A stretch of 64,000 nt of DNA from Trebonia sp963795335 (GCA_963795335.1 CAWCHI010000006.1:124001-188000), one strand, 5' to 3'. Numbered from the stretch's first letter, positions 38,156 to 47,595 are shown. Translations and numbers: made by a program. The notes: generated from the letters alone by a model not told the origin.

Positions 38156-39451
38156 ATGGCGGGGGCGCGGACGTTTCTGGCGCCCTACGAGGCGATCTTC
38201 GCCATCCCCCGGGCGTGGCGGTTTTCCGCCGCCGGGATCATCGGCCGGATGCCGATGGCCATGTACGGACTCGGCACGGTGCTGCTGATCTCGGCCGGGA
38301 CCGGCCACTACGGAGTGGCCGGGAGCGTCTCGGCCGCGGGGTCGCTCGGCGGCGCGCTGTGTGCCCCGCAGCTCGGGCGCCTGGTGGACCGGGTGGGGCA
38401 GCACCGGGTCCTGATCCCCGTCTGCCTCGTCTTCGTGCTGGCGGTCGCGGGTCTGGTCACCGCGGTCACGCTGCACGCGCCGGACTGGACGCTGTTTGCC
38501 TGCGGGATGGCCGGGGGCGCGACGATGCCGCAGACCGGGCCGATGGCCCGCGCCCGCTGGTCAGCGCTGCTGGGCGGGTCGCCCCGGCTGCACACCGCGT
38601 TCTCGCTCGAGTCGGTCGCCGATGAGCTGTGCTTCGTGATCGGGCCCGCGGCCGTCACCGTGCTGGCGACCCAGCTCAACCCAGCCGCCGGGGTCGGCTG
38701 CGCCGCGCTGTTCGCGCTGGCCGGATCGCTCTGGTTCGCCTCCCAGCGGTCAACCGAGCCGCCCCCTCGCCCGGCCCCCCGGCCCGGCGGGGTGAGCGGG
38801 CACCGCAGTCGCCTGGCCGCGCCCAGCCTGGTCATCCTGGTGCCGGTGTCGGTCTTCCTCGGTGCGATGTTCGTCACCATCGACCTGAGCACGGTCGCGT
38901 TCGCCACCAGGCTCGGGCACAAGCCGCTAGCGGGGCTGATCCTCGGGGTCTACGCGCTCGGCAGTGCGACCGGGGGCCTGTGGTACGGGTCACGGACGTG
39001 GCGGGCGCCCGCCTCCCGGCGGATGGCGGTCACGCTGTGCCTGACGGTGGCCGGGGTCTGTACGTTCTGGGCGATGCCGAGCCTGGCGGTGCTCGCGGTC
39101 CTCATCTACCTGTGCGGGCTGACCATCGCCCCGACCCTGATCGCCGCCTTCAGCCTGCTCGAGTCCACTGCCCGCCCGGGACGCGCGACCGAGGCGATGA
39201 CCTGGCTGTCGACCGGGATCTCGGTCGGCCTGGCCATCGGCGCCACCGCGGCCGGCTTCATCCTGGACGCCTTCGGGCCGCGCTGGGGGTATGTGTTCGC
39301 GGGGGCGTCCGGGGTCGCCGCCGCGGTCATCTGCCTGGCCGGCCTCGCCCGGCTGTCCCCGGCCCGCGACGCGCCGGGTGCGCTGAGGGACCTGGCGGCG
39401 GATAACGCCCCCGCCAGCCCGGCGGACCTGACGGCCGGGCCCGGCGCCTAG
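38156..39451 (+). CDS. MFS transporter
   Basis: A 431-residue major facilitator protein with about 12 membrane helices, intact. Marks are GRLVDRVGQHRVLIPVCLVF (motif A-like loop 2-3), ARWSALLGGSPRLHTAFSLE and ELCFVIGPAAVTVLAT after helix 4, and a Pro-rich central loop (RSTEPPPRPAPRPGG). It resembles the MFS gene regularly found next to suhB/ferrochelatase in actinobacteria. Substrate unknown; it shows no antibiotic-export hallmark. ATG 38156 follows GAGGGGCG; an in-frame ATG at 38105 is possible. Divergent from hemH. Confidence 0.85.
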   Translation: MAGARTFLAPYEAIFAIPRAWRFSAAGIIGRMPMAMYGLGTVLLISAGTGHYGVAGSVSAAGSLGGALCAPQLGRLVDRVGQHRVLIPVCLVFVLAVAGLVTAVTLHAPDWTLFACGMAGGATMPQTGPMARARWSALLGGSPRLHTAFSLESVADELCFVIGPAAVTVLATQLNPAAGVGCAALFALAGSLWFASQRSTEPPPRPAPRPGGVSGHRSRLAAPSLVILVPVSVFLGAMFVTIDLSTVAFATRLGHKPLAGLILGVYALGSATGGLWYGSRTWRAPASRRMAVTLCLTVAGVCTFWAMPSLAVLAVLIYLCGLTIAPTLIAAFSLLESTARPGRATEAMTWLSTGISVGLAIGATAAGFILDAFGPRWGYVFAGASGVAAAVICLAGLARLSPARDAPGALRDLAADNAPASPADLTAGPGA

Positions 39452-39470
39452 CGGGTCCCCCGGCGCTAGG
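39447..39470. terminator. imperfect hairpin over two convergent stop codons
   Basis: CCTAGCGGG and CCCGGCGCTAGG pair with one short bulge. Both arms contain a stop: TAG 39449-39451 of the MFS gene and TAG 39468-39466 of the transglycosylase gene. Confidence 0.5.
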
Positions 39471-40711
39471 GGTACTCGCGGGCGTACTCGGCCGCGAGTG
39501 ACAGCACCTCGTCGACGTACCAGTCCGCGTGGTTGTAGGAAAAGATCGCCTGGCGCAGGCCCGCGCCGCCGCTGGCGGCCCCGTCGGCGCACAGCAGCCG
39601 GGCCGCGCTCGGCACCGCGTCGAACGGGTTCATGATGTCCGGCGTGCCGGTGTCGCCGAAGCCGTCGATGCCCCAGACTGCGCCCAGGTGGACGGCAGGA
39701 ACTGCATCGGGCCGAGGGCGCCGGCGGTGGACGGGCCCATGTTCTGCCCGTCGTCCGACTCGATCTGGCCGATCGCGGCGAGCACCGTCCAGGACAGCCC
39801 GGGGCAGTAACGGGCGGCCGCCTCCTGGAACAGCTCCAGGTAGCTGCCGGGGCGCCCGGACGACGGGACGGAGTCGACCGGCAGGGTGGTCGACGGGCGG
39901 GTCGCCACCAGCCGGACGACCCGCGCGCCAGGCCCCAGCGCGTCCTGGACCTGAGCGGTCAGCCTGGTCATGTCGGCCGCGGGCGCGTTGACGAGCACGG
40001 CGACGTTCTTGACCAGGCCGAGCCGGGTCCCCTCGGCCTGGCTGACCACGCCGTCCACGCCCGCGACGCCGAACAGCGCGGTGCCGCCGTCGGTGATCTG
40101 GGCCGCGACCGCAGCCGCGACCGGGTACCGGCGCCCGGCCGACAGGCGGGCGCTGGCGCGGCCGCGGTGGTGGTCACCAGGCGGCCCGCCTGGAAGCGCG
40201 GACCAGACCGTGGCGTTGGCGGCGGTGGCGGGCGGGGTCCACGGGCGCAGCCGGCCGCCGACGCGGCCAGCACCGTCAGCCGGGTGCCGTTGACCTCGAT
40301 CTGCGCGCCGTCGATGGCCAGCACCGCCCGGACGCCGCTGAGCTTCTTGATCTTGGCCAGGTCGGCCGCGGTCACGCCGCCCGCCGCGGTGGCGATCACG
40401 TCCGGTACGACCAGGTGGGTGGGGGTCGCGCCGCTCAGTCCGCCCCCGCCCGGGGTGCCGCCGATCCCGCTGGCCGCGCCCGCCCGCTGGGTCGACGCGG
40501 TCCCGGCGGCGCTGCCGCCCAGGGCCGACGGACCCGTCGGCGACCCGGCGGGCGCCAGGCTGGCGGTGCGGCCGGCCGCCGCAGCCGGGCTCCGCCCGCC
40601 GTCCCCGCCCGCCAGCGCCGCCACCGTCACGGCCACGGCCACGCTGACCGCGACCAGCCCGGCACCCGCAGCGGCTGGCAGCGATCGGCGGCGAATGGTC
40701 GGCAGCCTCAC
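39466..40711 (-). CDS. secreted lytic transglycosylase-like protein, frame broken
   Basis: Cell-wall enzyme. The N-terminus LPTIRRRSLPAAAGAGLVAV with a long hydrophobic run is a signal peptide or anchor, followed by Gly/Ala/Thr-rich linker. A central domain (DVIATAAGGVTAADLAKIKK to VDGVVSQAEGTRLGLVKNVA) is of unknown type. The C-terminal SLT-like domain has SYLELFQEAAARYCPGLSWT, the catalytic Glu in AIGQIESDDGQN and GPSTAGALGPMQFLPSTW, then in another frame GIDGFGDTGTPDIMNPFDAV and AIFSYNHADWYVDEV. Breaks near 40200 and 39685. It should cleave peptidoglycan glycan chains. Start GTG 40711. Confidence 0.8.
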
Positions 40712-40932
40712 AGTCCTTCAACCTTACAAAGCACAACCGGCCTTCCCCGGCAGCCTCCTGCCCGTCGGCGTTTCGCTCCCGCCCGGGGCCAGCGCCCGGC
40801 GCCCGATCCGCAGGGAAAAGTCCGCCCCACCCCAATGTTCCTTACCCTTATCCGAGCACAGAAAAAAAGTGAAAGAAAAAGGGAAGCCGGAGAGTGCATG
40901 CCCCAGGGCGGGCCTCTGCCACCCCGGGCGCT

Positions 40933-40953
40933 CCGCGCTTCTTGCTGTTATCT
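40933..40953. repeat. dispersed 21-bp element, copy 2
   Basis: Identical over 21 bases to 6865-6885 (core CGCGCTTCTTGCTGTTATCT). Its second half is the first unit of the tandem array at 40941-41030. Confidence 0.6.
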
Positions 40954-41030
40954 TGGGCCTTGCTGTCATCATGGGCCTTGCTGTTATCTTAGGCCTTCCG
41001 GTTATCGTAGATCTTGCTGTTATCATGAGC
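40941..41030. repeat. five exact 18-bp tandem units between divergent genes
   Basis: Units start at 40941, 40959, 40977, 40995 and 41013; the consensus is CTTGCTGTTATCwTGGGC and the fourth unit is most diverged (CTTCCGGTTATCGTAGAT). The array is in the 450-base gap between the transglycosylase gene (leftward) and the TetR gene (rightward). The spacing of 18 bp, lower GC than surroundings and lack of a good reading frame argue for a DNA-level role such as a binding array. The rest of this gap (40712-40940 and 41031-41163) holds no recognisable gene. Confidence 0.7.
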
Positions 41031-41163
41031 GAGGCGGTGCGGCGGACGAGACAGGCGGCGCGGCAGCGGCGGAGCCGGGCGCGAACGCGGGAACCCGGCC
41101 ACCGGCCGGCCGCATCCTGACGGTATTCGCAGGAAGTCGCCCGGGTGAGGCTACGCTTCGCCT

Positions 41164-41981
41164 ATGACGCAGGAGGCAGACCGGAGTTCGGCCCAGGCGG
41201 GGGCTGCGGCGGCTACCGCGGGCGCCCCGGCCGCCGGCCGGGGCACCCGGCGCCGGCCAGCCCGGCCCCGAGGCGGCCCACGGCGTCCGCCCAGGGCGCG
41301 CGGCACCGGCCGGCGGAGCGGGGCGGGCCGCCCGCAGCGCAAGCCGCAGGGGCGGCCGTCGCTCGGCGGCGGCACGCCCGCCCAGGACCGCGAGCTGCGG
41401 GCGCAGGGCCGGGAGACCGTGCGCAAGCTGCTCGAGGCGGGCACGATCGAGTTCGAGGAGCGCGGCTTCAACGGGGTGCGCGTCGACGACGTGGTCAAGC
41501 GGGCGGGGATCTCGCACGGGACGTTCTACCTGTACTTCGCGAACAAGGAAGACCTGTTCAAGGCGCTGCTGCGGGACGCGCTGCACGACATGGAGATCGT
41601 CACCGGCGACTTCCCCGTCGTCACGAGCGACGAGACCGGGCTGCGGCTGCTGCGCGCGTGGGTCCGGAAGTTCTCCGCCGCCTACGCCGCCCACGGCACC
41701 GTGCTGCGCACGCTCAGCTCGGCGAACGCGCAGAGGACATGTTCGCCGACGGGCTGCAGCTGTTCGCCAGCCTGACCGAGGCGATGACGACCGGGATGAC
41801 GGCCGCCGCGGTCGCTGCCGGGCACCAGCAGGAGAACGCCGAGCTGACCGCGTTCGCCTGCATCATGATGATCGAACGGGTCAACTTCGTGATGACCACC
41901 GAGGTGCAGCTGCCGGAGGAGCTGATGGCCGACAAGATCGCGGACATCATGTTCGCCGCGTTCGGCCTGGTCGTCTCCTAG
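41164..41981 (+). CDS. TetR-family regulator with long basic N-terminus, one frameshift
   Basis: TetR-type repressor. The HTH reads AGTIEFEERGFNGVRVDDVV, KRAGISHGTFYLYFANKEDL (about residues 92-131). The effector part runs from DALHDMEIVTGDFPVVTSDE on; after a break near 41730 it ends AEDMFADGLQLFASL to MADKIADIMFAAFGLVVS. Uniquely, about 75 residues rich in Ala, Gly, Arg and Pro (RGTRRRPARPRGGPRRPPRA) precede the HTH. The next gene is guaB1; the opposite one is a lytic transglycosylase, with a repeat array between. Confidence 0.8.
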
Positions 41982-42061
41982 TCGGCCGGCAGGCCCGGCC
42001 GGGAGACCGCCGCGCCCGCCGAGTGGTGCTTGGAGCCGCGGTTGCGGTAACAATTAAGAAC

Positions 42062-43505
42062 GTGCGTTTCCTTCATGACAGCTCGCCTGACACCGACCTG
42101 ACCTACAGCGACGTGTTCATGGTGCCCGGCGCGGTCGGCGGTCGGGTCACGGCTCGACGTCGACCTGGCCACCCGGGACGGCAGCGGCGCGACCATCCCG
42201 CTCGTCGCGGCGAACATGACCGCCGTCTCCGGGCGCCGGATGGCCGAGACCATCGCCCGCCGCGGCGGGCTGGCGATCTTGCCGCAGGACATCCCGGGCG
42301 ACGTCGTCGCCGACGTCGTGAGCTGGGTGAAGACCCGCGACCTGGTGGTCGACACGGCGATCACGCTCGGCCCGGCCGACACCGTCGGCGAGGCGCTCGC
42401 GCTGCTGCCCAAGCGGGCGCACGGCGCGGTCGTGGTCATCGACGACCGCGGCGCCCCGGTCGGCGTGGTCACCGAGGCGGACTGCGCGGGGGCGGACCGG
42501 TTCGCCCAGCTGTCCGACCGTGATGTCGGCCGACCCGTTCACGCTGCCGGCGGGACGCCGCCCGCCGGGCGTTCGACCTGCTGCACGCCGGGCGGCACCG
42601 GCTGGCCCCGGTGGTGTCCGCCGCGGGCGAGCTGCACCGGCATCCTGACCAGGACCGGGGCGCTGCGCGCGACGCTGTACTCCCCGGCCGTCGACGCCCG
42701 CGGGCGGCTGCGGGTCGGCGCCGCCGTCGGCGTCAACGGCGACGTCGCGGCCAAGGCCAAGCAGCTGCTCGACGCCGAGGTCGACGTGCTCGTGGTGGAC
42801 ACCGCGCACGGGCACCAGGAGAAGATGCTGGCGGCGCTGCGCGCCGTCCGCGCGCTGTCGCCGTCGGTCCCGGTCGTGGCGGGGAACGTCGTGACCGCCG
42901 GGGGCACCGCCGACCTGGTCGAGGCGGGGGCGGACATCGTCAAGGTCGGGGTCGGCCCCGGCGCGATGTGCACCACCCGGATGATGACCGGGGTCGGGCG
43001 GCCGCAGTTCTCCGCGGTGCTCGAGTGCGCCGTCGGCGGCGGCCGGGCTCGGGCGCGCACGTCTGGGCCGACGGCGGCGTCCGCCACCCGCGCGACGTCG
43101 CGCTCGCGCTGGCCGCGGGCGCCTCGGCGGTGATGATCGGGTCGTGGTTCGCCGGGACCTACGAGTCGCCCGGCGACACGTTCCGCGATCCCGACGGGCG
43201 GCTGTACAAGGAGAGCTTCGGGATGGCGTCGGCCCGCGCGGTCCGGATGCGCACCGGCGGCCGACTCGGCCTACGAGCGGGCGCGCAAGGAGCTGTTCGA
43301 GGAGGGGATCTCCTCGGCGCGGATGTACCTCGACCCGGCCCGGCCCGGGGTGGAGGACCTGCTCGACATGATCGTCGCCGGGGTGCGCTCCTCGTGCACC
43401 TACGCGGGCGCGCGCGACCTGCCGTCCTTCGCCGAGCGGGCGGTGGTCGGGGTGCAGAGCGCGTCCGGCTACACCGAGGGCATGCCGGTCCCGACCAGCT
43501 GGTAG
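42062..43505 (+). CDS. guaB1: GuaB1-family IMPDH-related GMP reductase, frame broken
   Basis: Member of the GuaB1 group of the IMPDH/GMP-reductase family; mycobacterial GuaB1 reduces GMP to IMP for purine salvage. It starts VRFLHDSSPDTDLTYSDVFM, then IPLVAANMTAVSGRRMAETI, a CBS pair (LGPADTVGEALALLPKRAHG to GVVTEAD), the TIM-barrel DVLVVDTAHGHQEKMLAAL and the catalytic loop GVGPGAMCTTRMMTGVGRPQ with its Cys, and ends ASGYTEGMPVPTSW. Breaks near 42155, 42530-42640, 43045 and 43260 require at least four shifts. GTG 42062 matches the family start. Confidence 0.85.
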
Positions 43506-43516
43506 GCCGGACCCGG

Positions 43517-43535
43517 CGCCGGCTGTCAGCCGGCG
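43517..43535. terminator. hairpin with a stop codon in its loop
   Basis: 7-bp stem CGCCGGC/GCCGGCG with loop TGTCA; TCA at 43526-43528 is the TGA stop of the leftward hydrolase gene, and the hairpin begins 11 bases after the guaB1 stop. Confidence 0.6.
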
Positions 43536-44338
43536 GACTGACCCGCATGCTGCTCGGCCTGGCGCACCGCAACCTGGTCCGCCGCCGAGACGGTGTCGGC
43601 CCAGGCGGCGAGCCGGTCCACCAGGGCGTCGTCGGTGTGCCGCTCGGCGTGGCCGAAGCCGGGGATCAGCCACAGCTCCTTCGGCTCGGCGGCCGCGTCG
43701 TAGAGCTGCTGGGCGTGGTCGGGCGGGAAGTAAATGTCCTGGTCGCCGTGCACGATCAGCAGCGGCACGGGCGAGATCCGCGCGGCCGCCTCGGCGGGCG
43801 GCATCGGGTCGGGGGTGGGCCAGCCCTCGGGCGAGATCCTGGTGTTGAGCACGCGCTTGCTGAACGCCCGGCCGAGGCGCCGCTCCGCCGCCAGGTGGAC
43901 CCGGCGCATCGCCACCGTGCCGCGGTAGTACCAGCGGCCGGGGCTGCTGACCGACGCCACCGCGTCGACGCCGCCGCGCAGCGCCGCCTGGCGCAGCACG
44001 ACCGAGCCGCCCATCGAGAAGCCGACCGTGGCGACCCGCTGGTAGCCGAGCTCGCGGGCGTACCTGACGGCCACGTCGAGGTCGTCGATCTCCTTGTCGC
44101 CGAGCGTGGACAGGCCGCCGGAGCGGCCGTGGCCGCGGAAGTCGAAGGTGACCACCCCGGCGGTGCGGTTGAACCGCTGCACGAGGTGCCAGCCCATCGG
44201 GCGCTGCCAGGACATGGTGAACCCGTGCGCGATGACGATCGCGAGGTCGCGGCGGCCCGCGGGTGGCGGCAGGTGCACGGCGTCGATCAGGACGCCGTCG
44301 TCGGTAACCAGCGTGACGGACATGACGACGGGGTTCAC
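43526..44338 (-). CDS. alpha/beta hydrolase
   Basis: A 270-residue alpha/beta-hydrolase, intact. The nucleophile is Ser in VATVGFSMGGSVVLRQ (GxSxG), the oxyanion region is VIAHGFTMSWQRP, the acid is in LIVHGDQDIYFPPDH and the His in IPGFGHAERHTDDA; GRSGGLSTLGDKEIDDLDVA is typical of dienelactone-hydrolase/esterase-like members. Cytoplasmic; substrate unknown. GTG 44338 is preferred because GGAG stands at the right distance; ATG 44323 is the alternative. Confidence 0.8.
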   Translation of the reverse strand: MNPVVMSVTLVTDDGVLIDAVHLPPPAGRRDLAIVIAHGFTMSWQRPMGWHLVQRFNRTAGVVTFDFRGHGRSGGLSTLGDKEIDDLDVAVRYARELGYQRVATVGFSMGGSVVLRQAALRGGVDAVASVSSPGRWYYRGTVAMRRVHLAAERRLGRAFSKRVLNTRISPEGWPTPDPMPPAEAAARISPVPLLIVHGDQDIYFPPDHAQQLYDAAAEPKELWLIPGFGHAERHTDDALVDRLAAWADTVSAADQVAVRQAEQHAGQSAG

Positions 44339-44423
44339 AGTGCTCCATCCTGGTGCTGCCGGTCGACAGCCATAACGGTAGCTAATGAACGGCGTCGTCC
44401 CGACCACCCCCCGGACAAGCCGA

Positions 44424-44469
44424 GGGCCGCGGTTCCCGGCACCGTTTCCGGTGCCGGGAACCGCGGCCC
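44424..44469 (-). terminator. 20-bp perfect hairpin terminator of amt
   Basis: GGGCCGCGGTTCCCGGCACC, loop GTTTCC, and its exact complement (44450-44469). It is 38 bases after the amt stop codon and separates it from the hydrolase gene on the same strand. It is the strongest stem in the window. Confidence 0.85.
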
Positions 44470-44507
44470 GCTCTCGCTACGGCCGCAACGTAGCGCGAGT
44501 CTGCTGG

Positions 44508-45962
44508 CTAATCGTCGCGTTCGTCGATGGCCGAGATCGGTTCCTCGGTCGTTGGCGAGGCCTCGGCCGAGGCGGTGACGCTGAGCTTGGACGTGAGCGA
44601 CTCCTCCATCGGGTAGGCCTCCTCGCCGTGGATCGCGACGTCGCCGATCTCCAGCTCTTCGTCGGTGAGCCTGAGCTTGATCCGCAGCACGTACTTGATC
44701 ACCATCCAGATGATGGCGGTGCCGATGCCGTCGTAGATGATGATGGACAGTGCCGCCAGGAACTGGACGAGCAACTGGTGCGGGTGGTGGCCCCAGAACC
44801 AGCCTGCTCCGGAGAACGCCGCCCCGCCCTTGGCCGCCGGGTACTCGATGACGTTCGGGTCGGCGAGCAAGCCGACCAGCAGGCCGCCGAGCAGGCCGGC
44901 GATGCCGTGCGTGTAGACCACGCCGAGGGCGTCATCGACCCTGTTGAACGGCCAGACGTACTTCGGCAGGGTGTACCAGGCGACCCAGACGACCGCCGAG
45001 GCGACGAGGCCGATGATGATGGCGCCGAGGCCGTTGACGTAGCCCGCCGCGGGGGTGATGCCGACCAGGCCGCAGATCATGCCGTTCAGGCCGCCGAGGA
45101 AGGTGGGCTTCTTGTCGCGCGAGAAGAACATGTCCATGAGGATCCAGACCATCATGGCCACGGCGGTCGCGAGGTTGGTGTTGACCACGGCGGCGGCGGC
45201 GTCGGAGCCCGCGAAGTACGGGTCACCGCCGTTGAAGCCGTTCCAGCCGAGCCACAGCAGGCCAGCCCCGACCGCGACGAAGATCAGGTTGTTCGGGATC
45301 GCCCGCTCCCGGTCCCGCTTCAGCCGGGGCCCGATGATCGCGGCCGAGACGAAGCCGGAGGTGCCGGCGGCCAGGTGGATGACGTAACCACCGGAGAAGT
45401 CGAGCGCGCCCTTGCCCGCCCAGTAACCGCCGCCCCAGATCGAGAACGCGTTGACCGTGTAGACGAAGGTGATCCAGAGCGGGACGAAGACCATCCACGC
45501 CTTGAAGCTCACCCGGCCGAGTACCGAGCCGATGAACAGGATCGGGGTGATCGCCGCGAACACAAACTGGAAGTACTCAAGCGAGCCACCGGAAATCTTG
45601 AACCCGGTGTTGAGGACCGATCCAGAGCTGGATGCCGCGTACCCCGGCATGGCCGGGTCGACCAGCGGGATGTCGGCCTGGCCCTGCATGGCGTTGGCGC
45701 CCAGGATGGTGCGCGGGTCGCCGAGGAACTTGCCGACCAGCGGCGTGCCGAAGCCCATCTTGTAGGCCCAAAGCACCCACACGATGAGGGTGAGGCCGAA
45801 GGTGACGAAGACCATGAGCGTGGTGTTCATCGCCCATTTCTTCTGCACCAGGCCGCCGTACAGCACGGCCAGGGCTGGGATGGACATAAGCCCGACCAGC
45901 GTTGCCGCTGTCAACTGCCAGGCGTTATCTCCTGAACTCAGCCAGGTTGGGTATGGAATCAC
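44508..45962 (-). CDS. amt: ammonium transporter
   Basis: A 484-residue Amt/Mep/Rh channel with about 11 membrane helices for NH4+/NH3 uptake, intact. Typical parts are STLVGLMSIPALAVLYGGLV-like first helices, DFSGGYVIHLAAGTSGFVSA, LLWLGWNGFNGGDPYFAGSD, VYTHGIAGLLGGLLVG and the cytoplasmic tail LTDEELEIGDVAIHGEEAYP. No glnK or glnD gene follows, although in most actinobacteria they do. GTG 45962 has GGAGGAG upstream. A GlnR-like palindrome lies about 155 bases upstream, consistent with nitrogen control. Confidence 0.95.
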   Translation of the reverse strand: MIPYPTWLSSGDNAWQLTAATLVGLMSIPALAVLYGGLVQKKWAMNTTLMVFVTFGLTLIVWVLWAYKMGFGTPLVGKFLGDPRTILGANAMQGQADIPLVDPAMPGYAASSSGSVLNTGFKISGGSLEYFQFVFAAITPILFIGSVLGRVSFKAWMVFVPLWITFVYTVNAFSIWGGGYWAGKGALDFSGGYVIHLAAGTSGFVSAAIIGPRLKRDRERAIPNNLIFVAVGAGLLWLGWNGFNGGDPYFAGSDAAAAVVNTNLATAVAMMVWILMDMFFSRDKKPTFLGGLNGMICGLVGITPAAGYVNGLGAIIIGLVASAVVWVAWYTLPKYVWPFNRVDDALGVVYTHGIAGLLGGLLVGLLADPNVIEYPAAKGGAAFSGAGWFWGHHPHQLLVQFLAALSIIIYDGIGTAIIWMVIKYVLRIKLRLTDEELEIGDVAIHGEEAYPMEESLTSKLSVTASAEASPTTEEPISAIDERDD

Positions 45963-46115
45963 TGTGTTCGCTCCTCCAGGGGGCTACCTGATATGAAGGG
46001 CCTCTCGGGTTCCAGGGTCACCCCCCTGGCTGCTCGTCCCGCCCCGGCCGCTCCGCGTGCTTTCATGCAACGGTTAATGTTTCCCATGCGCGGGTTTCGG
46101 AGGCATTTCCCGTTT

Positions 46116-46132
46116 GTTACGCGGGCGGTAAC
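46116..46132. promoter_or_regulatory. GlnR-like palindrome upstream of amt
   Basis: GTTAC-n7-GTAAC (GTTACGCGGGCGGTAAC) resembles the half-sites of actinobacterial GlnR boxes, which usually have six-base spacing. Its position about 155 bases upstream of the ammonium-transporter start, in a low-GC regulatory gap, makes nitrogen regulation plausible. Confidence 0.4.
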
Positions 46133-46180
46133 GTGGCAGGTGGTACGTCTCGGCATGTTTCGTACATGTGTCGCGATGTC

Positions 46181-46364
46181 AGCGCTTACCGAATTCAGGC
46201 GGCGCTTATCGGGCGCTACCACTGCGGTGTCACATTGCTGTAACTTTGCGCGGTTCGCACCTTGAGAGGCCGTCAGGCGCGACGTACGCTTGCGTCCACG
46301 TTCCCGGTAAGCGCTTACCGAGCGGCCCGGCCAGGGCCAGGGAGCACTGGGAAAACGCTTACCG
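46181..46364. promoter_or_regulatory. LacI-type operator cluster
   Basis: A perfect 16-bp palindrome CGGTAAGCGCTTACCG (46305-46320) has the central CG typical of LacI-family operators. Half-sites or degenerate copies recur: AGCGCTTACCG (46181-46191), GGCGCTTATCGG (46201-46212) and CGCTTACCG (46356-46364). They precede the LacI gene, so autoregulation is likely, and the outer ones are closer to amt. Confidence 0.65.
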
Positions 46365-46376
46365 GATGGTCCGAGC

Positions 46377-47595
46377 GTGATGAGGAGGCGGCGGCGGTCA
46401 TGGGCGGTACGGAACAGGCCGGGACGACCGCCGCCCACCATCTACGACGTCGCCCGGTCGGCCGGGGTCTCCATCGCCTCGGTCTCGCGGGTGCTCAACG
46501 GCCGCCGTAACCCGAGCCCCGAGATCAGGGAGCGGGTCCAGCAGGCCGCGGCGGAGCTCGGCTACGTGCCCGACAGCGCCGCCCGGGCACTGTCGGCCCG
46601 GCTCAAGGAAGTCGTGGGCGTGGTCATGCGGCGGCCGCTGACGGCCGGGCCGACGGTGCCCGCCCCGCTGCTGCCGGCCGGAGGCGGCGCCGCCTGGGAC
46701 AGCACCGGGCTGCTGGGCTACGACGCCTTCGCCGACGAGACCGAGTCCCTGCAGTTCCACGACATGATGAACCGGGGCGTGGAGCGCGGCGCCCAGCGCC
46801 GCGGCTTTGACCTGCTGCTGCGGTCGGTCGACATCACCGACCACGACGCCGCCCGCCGGGTCCTCGCCGTCGCCCGCAAGAGCGACGGCCTGATCCTGCA
46901 CGACCAGGTGCTCGATCCCGCCCAGATCAGCGAGATCTCCCGCCAGGTCCCCATCGTCACCCTCGCGGGCCTGCCCAGCCCCACCACCGCCAACGTCGGC
47001 AGCGACAACGTCGCCGGGATGCGGGCGCTGGCCCGGCACCTGCTCTACGACCACGGGTACGCCACCCTCGGCTACCTCAGCGGCTACAGCGACAGCCCGG
47101 ACAGCCAGGCCCGGCTGCAGACGCTGGCGGCCGAGGCGGCGGCGGCCGGAGCGGTGCTGCACACCGGGCCGCGGTGGCAGGGCAACTACTACGCGGCAGG
47201 CGCGGCCGTGGTGACCGAGCGGCTGCTGGCTTCCGGGGTGCCCGCTCCCCCAGGTCATCGTCTGCGCCAACGACCAGACCGCCCTGGGCGTGATGTACGC
47301 GCTGCGCCGGTCCGGGGTGGACGTCCCGGGCACGGTCGCGGTCACCGGCTTCGACGACATCCCGATGGCCCGGCACATCCGCCCGCTGCTGACGACGGTG
47401 CGCCAGCCGATCGGCGACCTCGGGGAGACCGCCTTCGAACTGCTGTATTCGATGATCGGCGGCGAGGCGCCGGCCGAACGCGACATCTCGCTGCCGACCC
47501 GGCTGCTATGCCGGGAAAGCTGCGGCTGCCAGGCCGGCTGCGGCCGGCTGGCCGGGGTCACCGACCTGTCGGCCGTCCGCCAGCTGCGGTCCTGA
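46377..47595 (+). CDS. LacI-family repressor, frame broken
   Basis: LacI/GalR-type regulator, about 400 residues. The HTH and hinge read PTIYDVARSAGVSIASVSRV, LNGRRNPSPEIRERVQQAAA. The sugar-binding domain has RRGFDLLLRSVDITDHDAAR, IVTLAGLPSPTTANVGSDNV and, after a break at the C-run near 47250, VAVTGFDDIPMARHIRPLLT and GETAFELLYSMIGGEA. An insert of about 40 residues (GAAWDSTGLLGYDAFADETE) occurs after the first strand, and the end is Cys-rich (CRESCGCQAGCG), both unusual. Start ambiguous: AGGAGG (46383-46388) fits ATG 46400, which needs a further shift; the open frame starts at 46377. Confidence 0.8.

Noticed and set aside
40941..41030. CRISPR array
   Set aside because: Units are directly adjacent with no spacers, and no cas genes are in the window.
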